NCBI GenBank assembly: GCA_016124615.1
Contig: WGNF01000008.1
Location: 186,001-250,000, forward strand
Length of the DNA: 64,000 bases
Reading direction: 5' to 3'
DNA from: Paracoccaceae bacterium
GTDB taxonomy: Bacteria > Pseudomonadota > Alphaproteobacteria > Rhodobacterales > Rhodobacteraceae
Shown: positions 26,411-35,171 of the stretch, piece by piece
Layout: each line of letters begins with the position of its first letter
How positions within the stretch are numbered: the stretch's first letter is position 1
Translations under genes and position numbers: made by a program
Notes under the pieces: generated by a model
Database searches by the model: none
Seen by the model: only the letters and a program-made list of their open reading frames with translations
What the model was told of the DNA's origin: nothing

Positions 26411-26974
26411 GTGTTGACGCAGCAGAATCCCAACCTGCGTTTCCTGACGGCGCAGGAAGTGTTCCAGGCAATGCCGCAGATCGAAGAGGACCTGACCGCC
26501 CGGCCGAACGGACACGAGGCGATCGGCTTCATCGAAGCCCTCGCCAAGTCCCAGACGCCCGAAGAGGCGCTGACCTTCTCGGCCTATGCGCTGGAGCCGC
26601 GCCATGCGGTCTGGTGGGGCCATGAATGCCTGCGCCACGCCGATGCGGGGCTTGGCGACGCCGACCGCCAGATGATGGACCTTGCCGCGCACTGGGTCGG
26701 CGCGCCGGACGAAGATCACCGCTATGCCGCGCTCGATGCCGCGATGAACAGTTCGGCGAAGACGCCGGGGGTCTGGATCGCCTTCGCGGCGGGCTGGTCG
26801 TCGGGCAGCATGGCGCCGAAAGGGGCCCCGGCGGTGCCGGTTGCGCCGCATTTCACCGCGCGGGCGGTCAATGCGGGCGTGCTGTCGGCGCTGGCGCGGG
26901 TCGAGCGGACGCAGCGCACGGCCATGTTGCAGACCTACGTCAAGATGGCGCTGATGCTCGCGGGGTCCGACTAA
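26411..26974 (+). CDS. DUF6931-type T6SS-linked protein
   Basis: A cytoplasmic, largely alpha-helical protein of about 187 residues with no signal peptide. The central part (EEALTFSAYALEPRHAVWWGHECLRHA, quoted in pieces: AYALEPRHAVWWGHE) is very Trp/His-rich and is followed by YAALDAAMNSSAKTPGVW and a glycine-rich WSSGSMAPKG segment; I match this to DUF6931, found in alphaproteobacterial T6SS loci. The start is either GTG at 26411 or TTG at 26414; GGGAGG sits just before, favouring TTG at 6 bases' spacing. Placed between vgrG and fha, it may be a VgrG loading adaptor or chaperone, but that is only inferred from position. Confidence 0.65.
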   Translation: MLTQQNPNLRFLTAQEVFQAMPQIEEDLTARPNGHEAIGFIEALAKSQTPEEALTFSAYALEPRHAVWWGHECLRHADAGLGDADRQMMDLAAHWVGAPDEDHRYAALDAAMNSSAKTPGVWIAFAAGWSSGSMAPKGAPAVPVAPHFTARAVNAGVLSALARVERTQRTAMLQTYVKMALMLAGSD

Positions 26975-27083
26975 ACCGCGGCGCTACCACGCGCGCTTGC
27001 ATCGCCTCCCCCTGCCCCCCTACACTCGTCCAGTCGCGGCCCCTGCGCCGCGCAGCTTTGCCGCATTTCCGTTGGACCCAGCC

Positions 27084-28406
27084 ATGACCCTGACGTTCAA
27101 GATCGAGAACATGGACCAGCTCAGCGATGGCGGGCCGACGTTCTACACGACCGACGGGCGGGGTTTCGAGGTTGGCCGCGATCCGGCGATGGACTGGACG
27201 TTGCCCGACCCCAACCGATTCGTGTCCGGCCGCCATCTGGAAATCAAGTTCGAGCGTGGCGCCTATGTGATGACCGACGTGTCGACCAACGGCACCTTCG
27301 TCAACGGCGCCAGTTCGCGGGTGAAAAGCCCCTATCGGCTGGAATCGGGCGACCGGCTTCAGATCGGCCAGTATCTGGTGTCGGTCACCATCGACGCCGG
27401 TGCCCCGGCAGCGGCGCAGCCCTTTGGTGGCACTCCGCCGTCGCCCTATGGCGGCGCGGCCCCCGCAGCGCCCTACGGCGGCGGGGTGCAGGGCAGCCCG
27501 TTCGGCGGTGGCCCGGCACAGGGCGGTGGCATGGCCGACATCTGGGGCGCGCCGGTCAGCGCGCCGCCGCCCGGCGGCGGCTTCGATCCGCGCCCGCGCG
27601 GGGCGCCGAGCCAGGCCGACTTTGCCGACCAGCACATCGAGATGCCGCAGTTCGCGGCCCCGCCGCCGTCCTACAGCGCGCCGCAGCCCTACGCCGCCCC
27701 GCCCCCGGCCGCCGCGCCGCAGCCCGAGGCGTTTCCGGGCGCGCAATTTTCGCAGCCGCCGCAACCGCAGCCGACCTATCCGCCGCAGGCCCCGGCCCCG
27801 GCGGCGGGGTCCGGCCCGGTCGCCCACGATGCGATACTGCGCGCCATCGCAGAGGGCGCGGGGGTGCCGGAAACCCTGCTGTCGCAAGGCGATCCGATCG
27901 CGACCGCGCGCGAGATCGGCCGCGCGCTGCGGGTGGCCACCGACGAGCTGGCGGGCCTGTTGCGCGCCCGTGCCGCGACCAAGCAATCGGTCCGCTCGGG
28001 CAGCCGCACCATGCTGGGCGCGGTCGACAACAACCCGCTGAAGTTCATCCCGACCGCGCCGGAACGGCTGGATGCGATGTTCGGCACCGGCAAGCCGGGG
28101 TTTCAGCGTGGCGCGGAAGCGGTCCACAAGAGCTTCGAGGATGTGAAGCGGCACCAATACGCCGTCCATGCCGCGATCCAGCCCGCGCTGGCGCGGCTGA
28201 TCGAGGATCTGTCGCCCGAGTCGGTCGAGCAGAAGGTGGGCGGGTCGATCCTGCATTCGCGCAAGGCCCGCGCCTGGGAGATTTTCGTGGAGCGGTGGGA
28301 CGCCAAGACCCATCCCTATGAAAACGGCATGCTGGATCTGTTCATGAAGTATTTCGCGGAAGCCTATGATGCGGTGGAACAGGGCGGCAGCGGGCCAAAG
28401 CCCTGA
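27084..28406 (+). CDS. tagH: T6SS FHA-domain protein (Fha/TagH)
   Basis: A 440-residue phosphothreonine reader. The FHA domain fills residues ~20-100 with all core motifs: GRD at 31-33, SGRH at 48-51 and STNGTFVNG at 67-75. A ~140-residue Pro/Gly/Ala-rich linker follows, then a C-terminal T6SS TagH domain (~250-435: LRVATDELAGLLRARAATK, NNPLKFIPTAPERLDAMF, ERWDAKTHPYENGMLDLFMKYF quoted in part). In Agrobacterium, Fha binds phosphorylated TssL and promotes assembly; TagF opposes it. The ATG at 27084 is used because it directly starts the FHA fold; upstream codons are not conserved-looking. It is followed by tssA after 123 bases. Confidence 0.92.
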   Translation: MTLTFKIENMDQLSDGGPTFYTTDGRGFEVGRDPAMDWTLPDPNRFVSGRHLEIKFERGAYVMTDVSTNGTFVNGASSRVKSPYRLESGDRLQIGQYLVSVTIDAGAPAAAQPFGGTPPSPYGGAAPAAPYGGGVQGSPFGGGPAQGGGMADIWGAPVSAPPPGGGFDPRPRGAPSQADFADQHIEMPQFAAPPPSYSAPQPYAAPPPAAAPQPEAFPGAQFSQPPQPQPTYPPQAPAPAAGSGPVAHDAILRAIAEGAGVPETLLSQGDPIATAREIGRALRVATDELAGLLRARAATKQSVRSGSRTMLGAVDNNPLKFIPTAPERLDAMFGTGKPGFQRGAEAVHKSFEDVKRHQYAVHAAIQPALARLIEDLSPESVEQKVGGSILHSRKARAWEIFVERWDAKTHPYENGMLDLFMKYFAEAYDAVEQGGSGPKP

Positions 28407-28422
28407 CGGGCCCGCAGGCGTG

Positions 28423-28451
28423 TTGACTCGGGGCGGGCGCTGGCGCATCTT
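28423..28451 (+). promoter_or_regulatory. Weak promoter-like sequence upstream of tssA
   Basis: TTGACT (28423-28428), a 17-base GC spacer and CATCTT lie in the fha-tssA gap, followed by a short CTTCA-N8-TGAAG stem. The -35 is good and the -10 poor, so this is a tentative internal promoter. Confidence 0.25.
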
Positions 28452-28529
28452 CGCTTCATGTTGTTTTGAAGGGTTTATTTGAATGGACTGCGCGCCTTTT
28501 CGCGCCCGGTGCGGGCAGGACGGTAGACG

Positions 28530-29828
28530 ATGAACGTCGATGCCCTTCTGGTGCCGCTGTCCGCAGACGCGCCCTGTGGCCCTGATCTGGTCGCAGAGGA
28601 TGACGAGGCGTTTCTGGACTACTACTTCGAGGCGCTCGCCCGGCTGCCGGAACGGTTCTACAACGACAAGACCGGCGCCATGTTCGACCGCAAGAGCGTC
28701 GACCTGAAGGGCGAGACGGCGGCGATCGGCGGTCTTCTGAAACGCTCGCGCGATCTGCGGCTGCTGTCGCTGGAGGCGCAATTCCAGATTCTCGCCGGGC
28801 AGTTGTTCGGCTTCATCGACTGCGTGCAGGCGATGGCCGGTCTGCTGACCAGCTTTCCCGCCGAGGTGCATCCGCAAAGCGGCGAGGACGCCACCGACCG
28901 GCGCAACGCGATCGAGTTGCTCGACAACCGCGCGACGGTGGTGCTGCCGCTGGAGCAGGCGACGCTGATCACCGACCGGCGGATGGACCAGATCAGCTGG
29001 TACATGTTCGCCACCGGTTCGGGCCGCAGGCCGACGCGCGAGGGTGAACAGGCGGGCGATGCCAACGGCATCGTCTCGGCCTTCAAGAATGCCGACAACG
29101 CGAAAGCGGTCGAAGAGGTCCACGCCCGGCTGACCGCCTGCGCCGCGGCGCTGAGCGCGATCAAGCTGGCCTGCGTCACCGCCGACCGCAACGCGTTCTC
29201 GCCGAACCTCGACAATATCTCGGGCGCGGTTGCGGCCATCCTCGGCTTTCTGGTCGAGGTGCGCCCCGATCTGGCGCCCGAAGGGGCCGCGGGCGCGACG
29301 ACCGAGGTTGCCGATGAGACGTCGGAGGATCAGCCCGCCGCGGCCGCAGGCTCTGGCGCGCCCGCGATCAGCGGCCCGATCCGCGATCACGCCGCCGCCG
29401 ATGCCGCCCTTGCTGCCGCCGAAGCGTATTTTGCCCGCCGCGAACCCTCGTCACCGGTACTTTTCCTGCTGCGCCAGTCGCGCGCGCTGATCGGCCGACC
29501 GCTGGTCGAGGCGATCATGTTGCTGATGCCGTCCGCCGCCAGCGAGGCCCGCATCGACTTCGGCACGGGCACCAGCTTCGGGCTGGGGATGGAGCGGATG
29601 CGCGAATTGTCGGTGCTGGACTCACCCATCGACGGCGGGTCGGAGGTCACCGAGATTGCACCGGTGGAAAGCCGCGACCGCGCCGCCGCGCTGATGTCGA
29701 CGGTTGAAACATTCTTTCGTCAGGTCGAGCCTTCGAGCCCGATTCCCGTGCTGTTGTTCAAGGCGAAGACGTTCCTGAGCCGGGATTTTTCCGCTATTGT
29801 CGCCGATCTCTTTCCGAACCGGGAATAA
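28530..29828 (+). CDS. tssA: T6SS protein TssA (ImpA family)
   Basis: TssA primes and coordinates tail tube and sheath growth from the baseplate. The 432-residue protein begins with the ImpA N-terminal signature (DALLVPLSADAPCGPDLVAE), followed by a ~120-residue helical domain and a Glu/Ala linker near 255-275. The C-terminal part (AEAYFARREPSSPVLFLLRQ, later FRQVEPSSPIPVLLFKAK) contains the repeated EPSSP motif. That motif twice in the C-terminal half suggests a duplicated helical unit. It precedes tssB by about 100 bases. Confidence 0.88.
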   Translation: MNVDALLVPLSADAPCGPDLVAEDDEAFLDYYFEALARLPERFYNDKTGAMFDRKSVDLKGETAAIGGLLKRSRDLRLLSLEAQFQILAGQLFGFIDCVQAMAGLLTSFPAEVHPQSGEDATDRRNAIELLDNRATVVLPLEQATLITDRRMDQISWYMFATGSGRRPTREGEQAGDANGIVSAFKNADNAKAVEEVHARLTACAAALSAIKLACVTADRNAFSPNLDNISGAVAAILGFLVEVRPDLAPEGAAGATTEVADETSEDQPAAAAGSGAPAISGPIRDHAAADAALAAAEAYFARREPSSPVLFLLRQSRALIGRPLVEAIMLLMPSAASEARIDFGTGTSFGLGMERMRELSVLDSPIDGGSEVTEIAPVESRDRAAALMSTVETFFRQVEPSSPIPVLLFKAKTFLSRDFSAIVADLFPNRE

Positions 29829-29930
29829 ACCCGGACTCACGTCCGCCCAAGGCGGCACAGACTGCATAACAATTGACAAGAGGGGGGCGTCCGTGGCTTC
29901 CTTTCGATACATAACAGGGAGTTGATTTCA

Positions 29931-30452
29931 ATGCCTTCGGACTCCGCGACAAAATTTATCAAACGGAATCGGCCGCCGCGCGTGCAAATTGCCTACGCCG
30001 ACCCTTACAACTCTGAAAAAATGGTCGAACTGCCCTTCGTGATGGGCGTCATGGCCGACCTGTCGGGGAACGCCTCCGACAAGGAAAAGCCGAAGATCGG
30101 CGATCGCGACTTCACCAATGTCGACACCGAGAATTTCGACAGCTTCATGTCCAGCGTCGAACCGGGCGTCAGCCTGACGATGCAGAACAAGCTGGGCGAC
30201 AAGGAAGGTGAAAGCATTGCGGCGAAACTGACGTTCCGCAGCATGGCCGATCTTGATCCCGGCGAAATCGCCAAGCAGGTGCCCGCGATGAACGCGCTGC
30301 TTGAGGCGCGCCAGCAACTGGCCAACCTGCAGCGCTACATGAACGGCAAGGCCCCGGCGCAGGACATGCTCAACAAATTGCTGTCGGACCAGAACCTGAT
30401 GGCGATGCTGGAAAGCAAGGCCAAGTCCGAACCGGACGAAGGGTCCGAGTAA
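29931..30452 (+). CDS. tssB: T6SS contractile sheath small subunit TssB (VipA)
   Basis: TssB pairs with TssC to build the contractile sheath. The 173-residue protein carries the family hallmarks RPPRVQIAYA near the N-terminus, ELPFVMGVMADLSG, the FDSFMSSVEPG loop and a helical C-terminus (LLEARQQLANLQRYMNGK) that contacts TssC. The ATG at 29931 has GGGAG 9 bases upstream; an in-frame ATT at 29922 is not needed. It lies directly before tssC (65 bases). Confidence 0.95.
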   Translation: MPSDSATKFIKRNRPPRVQIAYADPYNSEKMVELPFVMGVMADLSGNASDKEKPKIGDRDFTNVDTENFDSFMSSVEPGVSLTMQNKLGDKEGESIAAKLTFRSMADLDPGEIAKQVPAMNALLEARQQLANLQRYMNGKAPAQDMLNKLLSDQNLMAMLESKAKSEPDEGSE

Positions 30453-30517
30453 CCGATTATGACGTGACATCCCGTCGTCGGGAACAGCCCGCACGACAGC
30501 AGGAGAGGCGCCTCTAG

Positions 30518-32002
30518 ATGGCAACCGAAGCTCAACAAAGCCCATCCGCTTCGGCAGGGATGGCGGAACTCGAAGAGTTCTCGTCGCTGCTCAAGCAGAA
30601 TTTCAAACCCCGCAGCGACACCGCCCAGACCGAAGTGGAAAACGCGGTCACGACGCTGGTCAAGCAGGCACTGGCCGACGGTTCGGTGGTGAAGAACGAC
30701 ATCCTCGACACCGTCGACGAGATGATCGCCCGGCTGGATGCCAAGCTGACCGACCAGATGAACGAACTGCTGCACCACCCCGAGTTCCAGAAGCTGGAAA
30801 GCGCCTGGCGGGGTCTGGCCTATTGCGTGAACAACTCCGAGCCGGACGCGACGATGAAGATCCGCGTCATGAACGTCTCGAAGTCGGAACTGGAGCGCGA
30901 GCTGCGCAGCTATCCGGGCGCAAAGTGGGACCAGTCGCCGCTGTTCAAGAAGGTCTATGAGTCTGAGTTTGGCCAACTTGGCGGCCAGCCCTTCGGCACG
31001 CTGATCGGCGATTTCTACTTCGACCACTCGCCCGCCGACGTGCGTGTGCTGCGCGACATGGCCAAGATCGCGGCCGCCTCGCTGGCGCCGTTCTTCGCTT
31101 CGGCGGCGCCGGGCCTGATGGGGATGGACAGCTGGAACGAGCTGGGCAACCCCAACGACCTGTCCACCATCTTCGAAACGCCGGACTACGCGGGCTGGAA
31201 ATCGCTGCGCGATAGCGAAAACGCCCGCTACGTCGGCCTGTGCATGCCGCGCGTGCTGGCGCGGGAACCCTACGGCCAGAACTCGCTGCCGGTCGAGGCG
31301 TTCAACTTCGAGGAAGTCACCGACGGCCATACCGGCGAGAAATACGCCTGGATGAATGCGGCCTATACGATGGCCGCGAACATCGCCCGGTCGCACAAGG
31401 AATACGGCTGGACGGTGAAGATCCGCGGCGTGCAGTCGGGCGGCGAGGTGATCAACCTGCCGACCCACACCTTCCCGACGGACGATGGCGCGATCGACCT
31501 GAAGTGCCCGACCGAAATCGCGATCAGCGACCGGCGCGAGGCGGAACTGTCGAAGTCGGGGCTGATCAGCCTGGTGCACCGCAAGAACTCGGACAAGGCC
31601 GCGTTCATCGGCGCCCAGTCGCTTTACAAGCCGAAGAAATTCGTCGACGACGCGGCCACCGCGTCCGACAACCTGTCCTCGCGGCTGCCCTACATGTTCG
31701 CGATCTCGCGGTTTGCGCATTACCTCAAGGTCATGGTGCGCGACCAGATCGGCCTCAGCAAGGACCGCAACCAGCTGGAGCGTGACCTGCAACGCTGGAT
31801 CAACAAATACGTCCACGGCGACCCGTCCAACGCGACCGAAGAAGAAAAGGCCAAACTGCCGCTGGCTGGCGCGACGGTCGAGATCATCGAAGACGAAGAG
31901 AACCCTGGCTATTACCTCGGGCGCTTCCTTCTGCGCCCACACTACCAGCTTGAAGGGATGGATATCGGGATGAGCCTGGTGTCCAAACTTCCCTCCAAGT
32001 GA
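30518..32002 (+). CDS. tssC: T6SS contractile sheath large subunit TssC (VipB)
   Basis: The large sheath subunit, 494 residues, the usual family length. Diagnostic stretches include HPEFQKLESAWRGLAYCV, FGTLIGDFYFDHSPADV, YVGLCMPRVLAREPYG and the C-terminal FLLRPHYQLEGMDIGMSLV. The N-terminal segment provides the linker strand that knits neighbouring sheath units; the C-terminal domain is recognised by ClpV during recycling together with TssB. GGAGAGG precedes the ATG. It is followed 50 bases later by hcp. Confidence 0.96.
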   Translation: MATEAQQSPSASAGMAELEEFSSLLKQNFKPRSDTAQTEVENAVTTLVKQALADGSVVKNDILDTVDEMIARLDAKLTDQMNELLHHPEFQKLESAWRGLAYCVNNSEPDATMKIRVMNVSKSELERELRSYPGAKWDQSPLFKKVYESEFGQLGGQPFGTLIGDFYFDHSPADVRVLRDMAKIAAASLAPFFASAAPGLMGMDSWNELGNPNDLSTIFETPDYAGWKSLRDSENARYVGLCMPRVLAREPYGQNSLPVEAFNFEEVTDGHTGEKYAWMNAAYTMAANIARSHKEYGWTVKIRGVQSGGEVINLPTHTFPTDDGAIDLKCPTEIAISDRREAELSKSGLISLVHRKNSDKAAFIGAQSLYKPKKFVDDAATASDNLSSRLPYMFAISRFAHYLKVMVRDQIGLSKDRNQLERDLQRWINKYVHGDPSNATEEEKAKLPLAGATVEIIEDEENPGYYLGRFLLRPHYQLEGMDIGMSLVSKLPSK

Positions 32003-32052
32003 CTTTGAGAGCACTGACCGGAAACACATTTGAAACGTGAGGAGACAATAAA

Positions 32053-32544
32053 ATGGCTGTGGATATCCACCTGAAGATTGACGGCATCAAAGGCGAGTCG
32101 CTCAACGATTACCACAAGGACGAACTCGACGTTCTGTCCTGGAGCTGGGGCATTACCCAGAGCGGCACCGCCCAGCTGGGGCCGGGCGCTGGCTCGGGCA
32201 AGGTCAACGTGCAGGACATGCATTTCTCGAAATACGTCGACAAGTCGACGCCGCCGATCATCAAGGCGTGCTGCGCGGGCACGCACATCGCCACTGCCAA
32301 CCTGACGGTCAGCAAGGCGGGCGGCGATGCGCCGGTGGAATACCTCAAGATCGACTTCACCGAAGTCCTGATCTCGTCGTACCAGACCGGCGGCAGCTCT
32401 GACGGGCTTGACCGCGTGGTTGAACAGATTTCGTTCAACTTCCGCAAGTTCGTGTTCACCTACACGCCGCAAGACGCCAAAGGCGTTGGCGGTGGCGCTG
32501 TGCCGGCCGGGTGGGATATCGCGCTCGGCAAGGCAGCGACCTGA
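32053..32544 (+). CDS. hcp: T6SS tube protein Hcp (TssD)
   Basis: Hcp hexamers stack into the inner tube that is expelled with the spike and can chaperone small effectors. The 163-residue protein matches the Hcp1 fold: AVDIHLKIDGIKGES at the start, VLSWSWGITQSG, MHFSKYVDKSTPPIIKACC and FTEVLISSYQTGG, with the FNFRKFVFTYTPQ strand near the end. GAGGAG lies 9 bases before the ATG, one of the strongest ribosome binding sites in the operon, as expected for a protein needed in bulk. It is the only hcp gene in the window. Confidence 0.97.
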   Translation: MAVDIHLKIDGIKGESLNDYHKDELDVLSWSWGITQSGTAQLGPGAGSGKVNVQDMHFSKYVDKSTPPIIKACCAGTHIATANLTVSKAGGDAPVEYLKIDFTEVLISSYQTGGSSDGLDRVVEQISFNFRKFVFTYTPQDAKGVGGGAVPAGWDIALGKAAT

Positions 32545-32625
32545 TCGGACGTTCGCCGGCGGCGGTGATCCGGGCGGGTGCATAGCTCGCATCGGATCAC
32601 CGCCGAAGGCCGGACGCGCATTGGC

Positions 32626-33213
32626 ATGGCCCTGCCCCAGACCCCTTCGCGCACCGGTGACCAGAAGCGCAAGCCGTTGCAGGTGCCGCTGATGTACGCA
32701 TTTCGCGATGCGTTCCACGCGCATGATGCCAAGCGCGCGCTGGACGAGCGGACCGCAGACGATGAACGCATCCTGAGCAACCGCGGCTCCATCAGGCGCC
32801 GCGGTGCCAACGAGGAACAGCTGAAAGCGAACCTCGATCTCGACCTGACGAACCTTGTGAACACCGTCAACCTTGAATCGGCGGTTGATCTCGACGGCCT
32901 GTCCTGGGTTCGCAAATCGGTGCTGAACTTCGGGCTGGCCGACATGTCGCATATCACCAGCGAGGCCGTGGCCAGTTCCGACCTCGTGCGCAACCTGCGT
33001 GATGCGCTCTTGCGTCACGAACCGCGGCTGATCCCCGGCACGGTCAACGTCAAGCTGCGCGAGGCGTTCAACGAGGTGACCCAGCGCATCTCGTTTCAGG
33101 TGGGGGCCGAAATGGCCTGCCGCCCGGTCGACATCCCGCTGGAATTCGTGGCCGAGATCGACGTTGGGTCCGGCAAGGTCAAACTGTCCAAGCTTGCGGC
33201 GGGGACCGGATGA
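32626..33213 (+). CDS. tssE: T6SS baseplate protein TssE (gp25-like)
   Basis: TssE is the wedge component of the baseplate that seeds sheath polymerisation, homologous to phage T4 gp25. The chain (195 residues from this start) contains the gp25 core: VNLESAVDLDGLSWVRKSVL, FGLADM, then LRDALLRHEPRLIPGTVNV with the conserved ExR loop. The start is uncertain: an in-frame GTG at 32578 would add 16 residues, and neither start has a good Shine-Dalgarno; the ATG is chosen by codon type. The stop overlaps the tssF start by ATGA. Confidence 0.9.
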   Translation: MALPQTPSRTGDQKRKPLQVPLMYAFRDAFHAHDAKRALDERTADDERILSNRGSIRRRGANEEQLKANLDLDLTNLVNTVNLESAVDLDGLSWVRKSVLNFGLADMSHITSEAVASSDLVRNLRDALLRHEPRLIPGTVNVKLREAFNEVTQRISFQVGAEMACRPVDIPLEFVAEIDVGSGKVKLSKLAAGTG

Positions 33214-35171
33214 ACCGCGAGTTTCTTGACGCCTACAACCGGGAACTCGCGATCCTTTACGAGCGCGCGAAGGAGTTTGCCGACGAGTATCCCGGCATCG
33301 CCGAACGGCTTGGCGGGCTGGCCGAAGAGAAACTCGATCCCGGCATCGCGGGTTTGCTGGAAGGCTCGGCTTTTCTGGCCGCACGGGTGCAGCTGAAGCT
33401 GCAAAGCGAGTTTTCGACCTTCACCACGGCGCTGCTGGACCAGTTGCTGCCGAATTATCTGGCGCCGACACCGGCCGCGATGCTGGTGCAGGGCCGCCCC
33501 GACATGAACGACCCCGACATGATCACCGGCCAACGCTTCCCCGCCGGTGCCTATCTGGATGCGAACTATGTCGAGCGTGATCAGCGCGTGTCCTGCCGGT
33601 TCCGGCTGTCGGCGCCGCTGGAACTGTGGCCCCTGGAACTGGACCGCGCCAGCTATCATCCCGGCCCCGGCCCGTTGCAGACGATGGGGCTGGACGTGCT
33701 GCCGCAGACGGCCGCGGGCCTGCGCCTGCGTTTTGCCCGCCGGACCGGCGCCGATTCCGGCCCCCTGCCCGACCAGCCCGCGCCCGGCACCAAGATCGCC
33801 CCGCTGCGCGAGGTGATGGCGGATGTGCTGCCGATCCACCTCGTCGGCCAGCCCGCCGACATGGCGTTGCTTTACGAACAGCTGTTTTCCAACTGCCGCC
33901 GCATCACGGCGCGCTACCTCGACCCGCGCGGCGATCCGGTGTTCCTGCCGGTGCGGCCCGGTCTGATCGGCCAGATCGGCTTCGATCCGTCCGAGTCGCT
34001 CTTTCCCGAAGACAAGCACGTCTTTGCCGGGTTCTCGACCCTGCGCGAGTTCAACATCCTGCCGCAGAAGTTCTCGGGCTTCCGGCTGCAGGGGCTGCGG
34101 GCGCTGCTGTCGCAAATCCCGGCGCAGGCGTTCGATCTGATTTTCGAGTTCGACCGTGTGCAGCCGCGTCTGGCCCCGGTGCTGACCCCGGCGCAGTTCA
34201 AGCTTTTCACCGTGCCTGCGGTGAACCTGTTCGAGGAACGCTGCACCCCGGTCCGGCTGGGCCCGGAACACAACGAATATCTGGTGGTGCCGGATTCGAG
34301 CCCCTCGGTGAACTACGAGGTTCACCGCTTCATCGAGGTGTCGGCGCATTATCCGGGCATGCGCAAGAAGGTGCGGGTGCACCCGGTCTATTCGCTGCCC
34401 GAAGGTGGCCAGCGCCCGCAAGAGGCGCTGTATTACGCCCACCGCAGCCGCGCCCGCCGCCTGACGGAACGCGAGCGGCGTTTTGGCGCGACCGGCGATT
34501 ACATCGGCACCGAAACGCTGATCTCGATCCATGAACCGGTCGGGCTGGATTCCACCGAACGGGCGGAACGGTTGCAGGTGGTGGCGCTGTGTTCCAACCG
34601 GCACCTGACGGCGCATCTGCCGATCGGCAAGGCCGCGCTCGATTTCCGGCTGGTGGATGATGTGACGGTGCCGATCACCTGCGTCGCCGGGCCGACGGCG
34701 CCGCGGGATTCCCTCGTTCACGCCGAACGCGCGAACCCGCGCGCCGGCAGCGAGGGCGAAATCCTCTGGCGGCTGGTGAACTTTCTGGCCTTCAACCACC
34801 TCGGCCTGACCGACCGCCATCCCGGCGACCCGGCGGGCGGCCTGCGCGAGGTGATGGCGCTTTTCGCCGACATGACCGACGCGGTCACCGAACGGCAGGT
34901 GCGCGGCATCGCCGCCGTCGCCTCGCGCCCCGTCACCCGCTCGATCCGCCGCGCCGACGGCTATCACGCCGCGCGCGGCACCGAGGTGACGATCACGCTG
35001 GACGAACGCGCCTTCGAAGGCGCCGGAATCGCGCTGATCGGCGCGGTGCTTGACCGTTTTCTGGCCGATTACGCCCATGTCAACAGCTTCACCGAGACGG
35101 TGATCCTGTCCCAGACCCGGGGCGAGGTGATGCGCTGGCCGCCCCGGTCCGGCACGGGGCCGGTGCTATGA
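33210..35171 (+). CDS. tssF: T6SS baseplate protein TssF
   Basis: TssF forms baseplate wedges with TssG and TssE. The 653-residue protein opens with the family signature FLDAYNRELAILYERAKEFA and ARVQLKLQSEFSTFTTALLD, and contains LVGQPADMALLYEQLFSNC, VFAGFSTLREFNILPQKF and the C-terminal GTEVTITLDERAFEGAGIAL strand pair. Length and order are typical. It overlaps tssE upstream and tssG downstream, both by ATGA, so the wedge proteins are translationally coupled. Confidence 0.95.
   Translation: MNREFLDAYNRELAILYERAKEFADEYPGIAERLGGLAEEKLDPGIAGLLEGSAFLAARVQLKLQSEFSTFTTALLDQLLPNYLAPTPAAMLVQGRPDMNDPDMITGQRFPAGAYLDANYVERDQRVSCRFRLSAPLELWPLELDRASYHPGPGPLQTMGLDVLPQTAAGLRLRFARRTGADSGPLPDQPAPGTKIAPLREVMADVLPIHLVGQPADMALLYEQLFSNCRRITARYLDPRGDPVFLPVRPGLIGQIGFDPSESLFPEDKHVFAGFSTLREFNILPQKFSGFRLQGLRALLSQIPAQAFDLIFEFDRVQPRLAPVLTPAQFKLFTVPAVNLFEERCTPVRLGPEHNEYLVVPDSSPSVNYEVHRFIEVSAHYPGMRKKVRVHPVYSLPEGGQRPQEALYYAHRSRARRLTERERRFGATGDYIGTETLISIHEPVGLDSTERAERLQVVALCSNRHLTAHLPIGKAALDFRLVDDVTVPITCVAGPTAPRDSLVHAERANPRAGSEGEILWRLVNFLAFNHLGLTDRHPGDPAGGLREVMALFADMTDAVTERQVRGIAAVASRPVTRSIRRADGYHAARGTEVTITLDERAFEGAGIALIGAVLDRFLADYAHVNSFTETVILSQTRGEVMRWPPRSGTGPVL

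Noticed and set aside
26940..29390. An 816-codon open frame antisense to fha and tssA
   Set aside because: It lies opposite well-supported T6SS genes and shows the Arg/Gly-rich shadow composition.
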